Shown here piece by piece: positions 60,702 to 64,000 of a stretch of DNA of 64,000 bases. Positions within the stretch are counted from its first letter, which is position 1. Each line of letters opens with the position of its first letter. The notes under the pieces were generated by a model that was given only the letters and a program-made list of their open reading frames with translations, had not been told where the DNA came from and made no database searches. The translations under genes and the position numbers were made by a program. The stretch comes from Neobacillus vireti (lineage in GTDB: Bacteria; Bacillota; Bacilli; Bacillales; Cytobacillaceae), in the NCBI RefSeq assembly GCF_001026695.1, contig NZ_LDNB01000002.1:555621-619620 (forward strand). The letters are read 5' to 3'.

Positions 60702-61973
60702 ATGTTTCAACAATTAAAAAATGGGGAAAAGCTTCGGCCGATTGTTAAAGAAGTCGAACAACAAATCGCTGAAGTACATAACGAAATAGATGAAAGAATC
60801 GAAACGAATCAATTCCGAGTTTTACAAAGTTTTCAGAACAAGCGGGTGAGTGATTCCCACTTTATCCCGTCAACAGGCTATGGATATGATGATATTGGCC
60901 GGGATACACTGGAATTAATCTATGCCGATGTCTTTGGCGGCGAAGCAGGCCTTGTCCGGCCGCAGATTATCTCCGGTACACATGCGATTTCAATTGCCTT
61001 ATTTGGTGTTCTCCGTCCGGGTGATGAACTCCTATATATAACCGGAAAACCGTATGATACGTTGGAAGAAATCGTCGGTATCCGCGGAAATGGGGTTGGC
61101 TCATTAAAGGAATTCGGAATTTCCTATGATAGCGTGTCGCTGACTAGTGAAGGCGGTATTGATTGGGAGACCGTTGCTAAGAAAATCAAACCAAATACGA
61201 AAATGATTGGCATTCAGCGCTCTAAAGGCTATGCCACGAGGCCGTCATTCACCGTTGCGGAAATCGGCGAAATGATCAGGTTTGTGAAGGAAATCAAGCA
61301 GGATGTAGTCGTATTTGTTGATAACTGTTACGGCGAATTTGTTGAGGAATTGGAGCCTTGTCATGTCGGAGCGGATTTAATGGCAGGTTCCCTTATTAAA
61401 AACCCTGGCGGCGGAATTGTGAAGACAGGTGGATACATTGTTGGTAAGAAACAATGGGTCGAGGCTTGTTCCTACCGAATGACCTCACCGGGCATTGGGG
61501 CAGAGGCGGGCGCATCGCTTTATAGTCTGCAAGAAATGTATCAAGGGTTCTTTCTTGCGCCCCATGTTGTCGGACAAGCGTTAAAAGGCGCGGTATTTAC
61601 AGCGGCGTTGTTGGAGAAATTAGGCATGAATTCATCGCCGAAATGGAATGCCGTGCGGACGGATTTAATTCAAGCCGTTCAGTTCGATGACCCTGAAAAA
61701 ATGATTGCCTTTTGCCAGGCGATCCAATTTGCCTCGCCAATAAATTCCTACGTAACACCGCACGCAAGCTATATGCCGGGGTATGAGGATGATGTCATCA
61801 TGGCGGCCGGCACCTTTATTCAAGGCGCAAGCATTGAACTCACAGCGGACGGTCCAATCCGACCGCCATATGTTGCCTATGTTCAAGGTGGTTTAACCTA
61901 TGCACATGTAAAAATGGCAGTTTGTCTGGCGCTTGATCATTTGCTTGAAAAAGGTTTAGTTGAATTGAATTAG
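60702..61973 (+). CDS. ynbB: YnbB, PLP-dependent methionine gamma-lyase-like protein
   Basis: 423 residues, TAGGAGC upstream. Fold type I PLP enzyme of the aluminium-resistance/YnbB family: STGYGYDDIGRDTLE, RPQIISGTHAISIALFG, VDNCYGEFVEE, and the PLP lysine in GSLIKNPGGG. Activity unproven. Conserved position between hflX and glnR. Confidence 0.92.
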   Translation: MFQQLKNGEKLRPIVKEVEQQIAEVHNEIDERIETNQFRVLQSFQNKRVSDSHFIPSTGYGYDDIGRDTLELIYADVFGGEAGLVRPQIISGTHAISIALFGVLRPGDELLYITGKPYDTLEEIVGIRGNGVGSLKEFGISYDSVSLTSEGGIDWETVAKKIKPNTKMIGIQRSKGYATRPSFTVAEIGEMIRFVKEIKQDVVVFVDNCYGEFVEELEPCHVGADLMAGSLIKNPGGGIVKTGGYIVGKKQWVEACSYRMTSPGIGAEAGASLYSLQEMYQGFFLAPHVVGQALKGAVFTAALLEKLGMNSSPKWNAVRTDLIQAVQFDDPEKMIAFCQAIQFASPINSYVTPHASYMPGYEDDVIMAAGTFIQGASIELTADGPIRPPYVAYVQGGLTYAHVKMAVCLALDHLLEKGLVELN

Positions 61974-61987
61974 GGAAAAATACGTCA

Positions 61988-62012
61988 AGGACAGCTTCTG
62001 AGAAGTTGTCCT
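61988..62012 (+). terminator. Terminator after ynbB
   Basis: AGGACAGCTT (61988-61997) pairs with AAGTTGTCCT (62003-62012), one G-T pair, followed by ATTTC. The weak tail may allow readthrough. Confidence 0.65.
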
Positions 62013-62033
62013 ATTTCAATGATAAAAAAACCA

Positions 62034-62084
62034 TGTTAGATTTCCTAACATGAGATTGACAACATACCTAACAGCAAATATAAT
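62034..62084 (+). promoter_or_regulatory. glnRA promoter with two GlnR boxes
   Basis: GlnR/TnrA consensus TGTNA-N7-TNACA is met exactly at 62034-62050 (TGTTAGATTTCCTAACA) and with one mismatch at 62057-62073 (TGACAACATACCTAACA). The second overlaps the -35 of a consensus promoter: TTGACA (62056-62061), 17 nt, TATAAT (62079-62084). Expected to be repressed under nitrogen excess. Confidence 0.93.
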
Positions 62085-62119
62085 AGCAATATGATTTATT
62101 AAGAAGGAGGAGAACGTTG

Positions 62120-62521
62120 GTGAGTGGAAAGGAAATTCGCCGTTCCATGCCCCTGTTTCCCATCGGAACTGTCATGCAGCTAACAGATTTAACAGCAAGA
62201 CAAATCCGCTATTATGAAGAACACCAATTGATTTCTCCAGCAAGAACCGAGGGAAACCGGCGTCTATTTAGTTTAATTGATATTGATAGACTTTTAGAGA
62301 TTAAAGATTTAATTGATCAAGGTGTCAACATGGCAGGCATTAAACAGCTGTTCTTGGTCAAGGAGCAATTATCAACCGTGACAGAGAAGCAAACAGAAAA
62401 AGCGAAGCCTGATTTAACAAATGAGCAGCTTAGAAAATTGCTGAAGAGCGAATTATTACATTCGGGTAGATTGAACCGTTCTTCATTACGGCAGGGCGAT
62501 ATATCACGCTTTTTTCACTAA
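62120..62521 (+). CDS. glnR: Nitrogen repressor GlnR (MerR family)
   Basis: 133 residues from the GTG at 62120, giving [16 protein letters not shown] in line with B. subtilis GlnR; AAGGAGG lies 9 nt upstream, and the TTG at 62117 is an alternative. MerR HTH ([21 protein letters not shown]) and the C-terminal tail ending FRQGD-type [10 protein letters not shown], through which feedback-inhibited glutamine synthetase activates it. Represses its own operon. Confidence 0.96.
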   Translation: MSGKEIRRSMPLFPIGTVMQLTDLTARQIRYYEEHQLISPARTEGNRRLFSLIDIDRLLEIKDLIDQGVNMAGIKQLFLVKEQLSTVTEKQTEKAKPDLTNEQLRKLLKSELLHSGRLNRSSLRQGDISRFFH

Positions 62522-62555
62522 AGAAAAGGCTGTAACTAACATTGGAGGTTTTATT

Positions 62556-63890
62556 GTGGCAAAGTATTCAAAAGAAGATATTAAGAGGTTAGCTTCAGAG
62601 GAAAATGTGAAATTTATTCGCCTGCAATTTACGGATATTCTTGGAACCATTAAAAACGTAGAAATTCCAATCAGCCAATTAGAAAAGGCGCTTGATAACA
62701 AAATGATGTTCGACGGATCTTCGATTGAGGGGTTTGTTCGAATTGAAGAGTCTGACATGTATTTATTTCCAGATTTAGACACATGGGTTGTGTTTCCATG
62801 GACAGCGGAAAAAGGAAAAGTCGCCCGCTTAATTTGCGATATTCACAATTCCGACCGCACTCCATTTGGCGGCGATCCACGGAATAACTTAAAACGTGTG
62901 TTAAAAGAAATGCAGGAGTTTGGCTTTACCGATTTTAATCTTGGACCTGAGCCAGAATTCTTCTTGTTCAAATTGGATGATAAAGGGCAGCCAACATTAG
63001 AATTAAACGATCATGGCGGATATTTCGATCTTGCACCGCATGATCTTGGTGAAAACTGCCGCCGTGATATTGTCCTTGAATTGGAGGAAATGGGCTTTGA
63101 AATCGAGGCTTCCCACCATGAGGTCGCACCAGGACAGCACGAAATTGACTTTAAATATGCAGATGCCTTAACAGCATGTGACCAAATCCAAACATTTAAG
63201 CTTGTTGTAAAAACAATCGCCCGTAAACATGGCCTACACGCGACGTTTATGCCAAAACCATTATTCGGTGTGAATGGATCCGGGATGCATATGAACCTCT
63301 CATTATTTAAAAATGGTGAGAATGCCTTTTTTGATCCGACTGGCGATCTTCAATTGAGTGATACAGCACGCCACTTCATTGCAGGTATTTTAAAACACGC
63401 TCCGAGCTTTACAGCGGTCACCAATCCTACTGTTAACTCGTATAAGCGTCTTGTACCTGGCTATGAGGCACCATGCTATGTCGCATGGTCCGCACAAAAT
63501 CGTTCTCCATTAGTCCGTATTCCGGCATCACGCGGATTAAGTACACGTGTAGAAGTGCGAAGTGTCGACCCAGCAGCAAACCCATACCTTGCCATGGCGG
63601 TGCTTTTAAAAGCAGGATTAGAAGGAATTAAAAATAAACTAACTCCGCCAGCCCCTGTTGACCGTAATATTTATGTGATGAGCAAAGAGGAAAGAATCGA
63701 AGAGGGTATCAACGATCTTCCAGCAACATTGGCGCAGGCATTAGATATGTTAAAAGCCGATGAAGCCATTGTATCTGGTTTAGGCGAGCATATCTTCGAA
63801 CACTTCGTAGAAGCAAAAGAAATTGAATGGGATATGTTCCGCACAGTAGTACACCAATGGGAACGCGATCAATATATGAGCATGTATTAA
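62556..63890 (+). CDS. glnA: Glutamine synthetase, type I
   Basis: 444 residues; GTG start after GGAGG. Beta-grasp start [19 protein letters not shown], signature [54 protein letters not shown] and [15 protein letters not shown]. No adenylylation-type C-terminus; regulation is by feedback inhibition and GlnR. Length identical to B. subtilis GlnA. Confidence 0.98.
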   Translation: MAKYSKEDIKRLASEENVKFIRLQFTDILGTIKNVEIPISQLEKALDNKMMFDGSSIEGFVRIEESDMYLFPDLDTWVVFPWTAEKGKVARLICDIHNSDRTPFGGDPRNNLKRVLKEMQEFGFTDFNLGPEPEFFLFKLDDKGQPTLELNDHGGYFDLAPHDLGENCRRDIVLELEEMGFEIEASHHEVAPGQHEIDFKYADALTACDQIQTFKLVVKTIARKHGLHATFMPKPLFGVNGSGMHMNLSLFKNGENAFFDPTGDLQLSDTARHFIAGILKHAPSFTAVTNPTVNSYKRLVPGYEAPCYVAWSAQNRSPLVRIPASRGLSTRVEVRSVDPAANPYLAMAVLLKAGLEGIKNKLTPPAPVDRNIYVMSKEERIEEGINDLPATLAQALDMLKADEAIVSGLGEHIFEHFVEAKEIEWDMFRTVVHQWERDQYMSMY

Positions 63891-63933
63891 AAACAGGCTG
63901 TGTTAAAGAACATTATTGATTTTGAGTATAATG

Positions 63934-64000
63934 TTGATTGGAGTGGAAGGCGCGAGACTCCTGCGGGAGCAGCGGGACAGGTGAGACCCCGCAGGCGCTT
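63934..64000. repeat. GC-rich intergenic repeat, cut by the window end
   Basis: Starts GTTGATTGGAGTGGAAGGCG. It contains an inverted repeat CCTGCGGG (63960-63967) / CCCGCAGG (63988-63995) and has a much higher GC content than the surrounding intergenic DNA. It looks like a dispersed repeat seen between genes of many Bacillaceae; the rest lies outside the window. Confidence 0.65.

Overview
The window is a chromosomal segment of a spore-forming Bacillaceae (Neobacillus/Mesobacillus/Bacillus type). The evidence is the mutS-mutL, miaA-hfq, spoVK-hflX-ynbB-glnR-glnA order known from Bacillus subtilis, AGGAGG ribosome sites with many GTG/TTG starts, and SpoIIP, YjcZ, YrzI and GerP-like sporulation genes. 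Genus is an inference.

Region 1 (1-18,275): a catabolic block. It holds a flavin reductase (partial), a FAH-family hydrolase, a XylR_N/V4R/PucR-type aromatic sensor-regulator, a meta-cleavage hydrolase, an extradiol dioxygenase, an acyl-CoA-dehydrogenase-fold monooxygenase, three fumarate-reductase-like flavoproteins, a kinase-less RibF-like FAD synthetase, an isocitrate-lyase-superfamily lyase, an SDR, a HbpS/GlcG protein, a Cys-less Asp/Glu racemase relative, EtfBA, and a convergent HpaB-type monooxygenase. Together they suggest FADH2-dependent hydroxylation, extradiol ring cleavage and side-chain processing of a phenolic, possibly steroid-like, substrate. The substrate is not determined.

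Region 2 (18,400-31,100): a fatty/branched acyl-CoA block. A CBS-PAS sigma-54 activator is encoded between two transcription units (MaoC-enoyl-CoA hydratase; ACAD-AMACR-HSD10-SCPx thiolase-ECH-acyl-CoA synthetase). Each unit has a good -24/-12 promoter with an inverted repeat about 75 bp upstream. This is a full beta-oxidation set suited to 2-methyl-branched acyl-CoAs. Two quinone-oxidoreductase-like genes follow.

Region 3 (31,200-44,100): small spore genes, a decayed cell-wall-binding repeat gene, and a signalling locus: two paralogous cytoplasmic PAS histidine kinases, the second with a broken N-box, plus a ComA-like response regulator. Four promoters here (DJ-1/PfpI gene, kinase 2-regulator, yrzI, MacB-like ABC transporter) share TGCGGT direct repeats at about 21-bp steps, with the last repeat exactly 21 nt before a -10 box. 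I read this as a local ComA-like regulon. A 22-codon ORF made only of a lipoprotein signal peptide ends the ABC operon.

Region 4 (44,300-47,000): a sulfur/redox module with a CstR-like repressor (Cys31/Cys60), a membrane thioredoxin-like protein, and a HesB-like gene with an in-frame UGA at codon 36 followed by a SECIS-like hairpin, i.e. a candidate selenoprotein. Similar 16-nt ATACCC-N4-GGGYAT operators sit at the repressor gene and the HesB-like gene. A tRNA-Arg(CCU) follows.

Region 5 (47,100-64,000): conserved core: ywaF-like, SpoIIP-family, mutS, mutL, mreBH, miaA, hfq, spoVK, a TRIC-like channel, hflX, ynbB, glnR (with GlnR boxes) and glnA. The window ends inside a GC-rich repeat.
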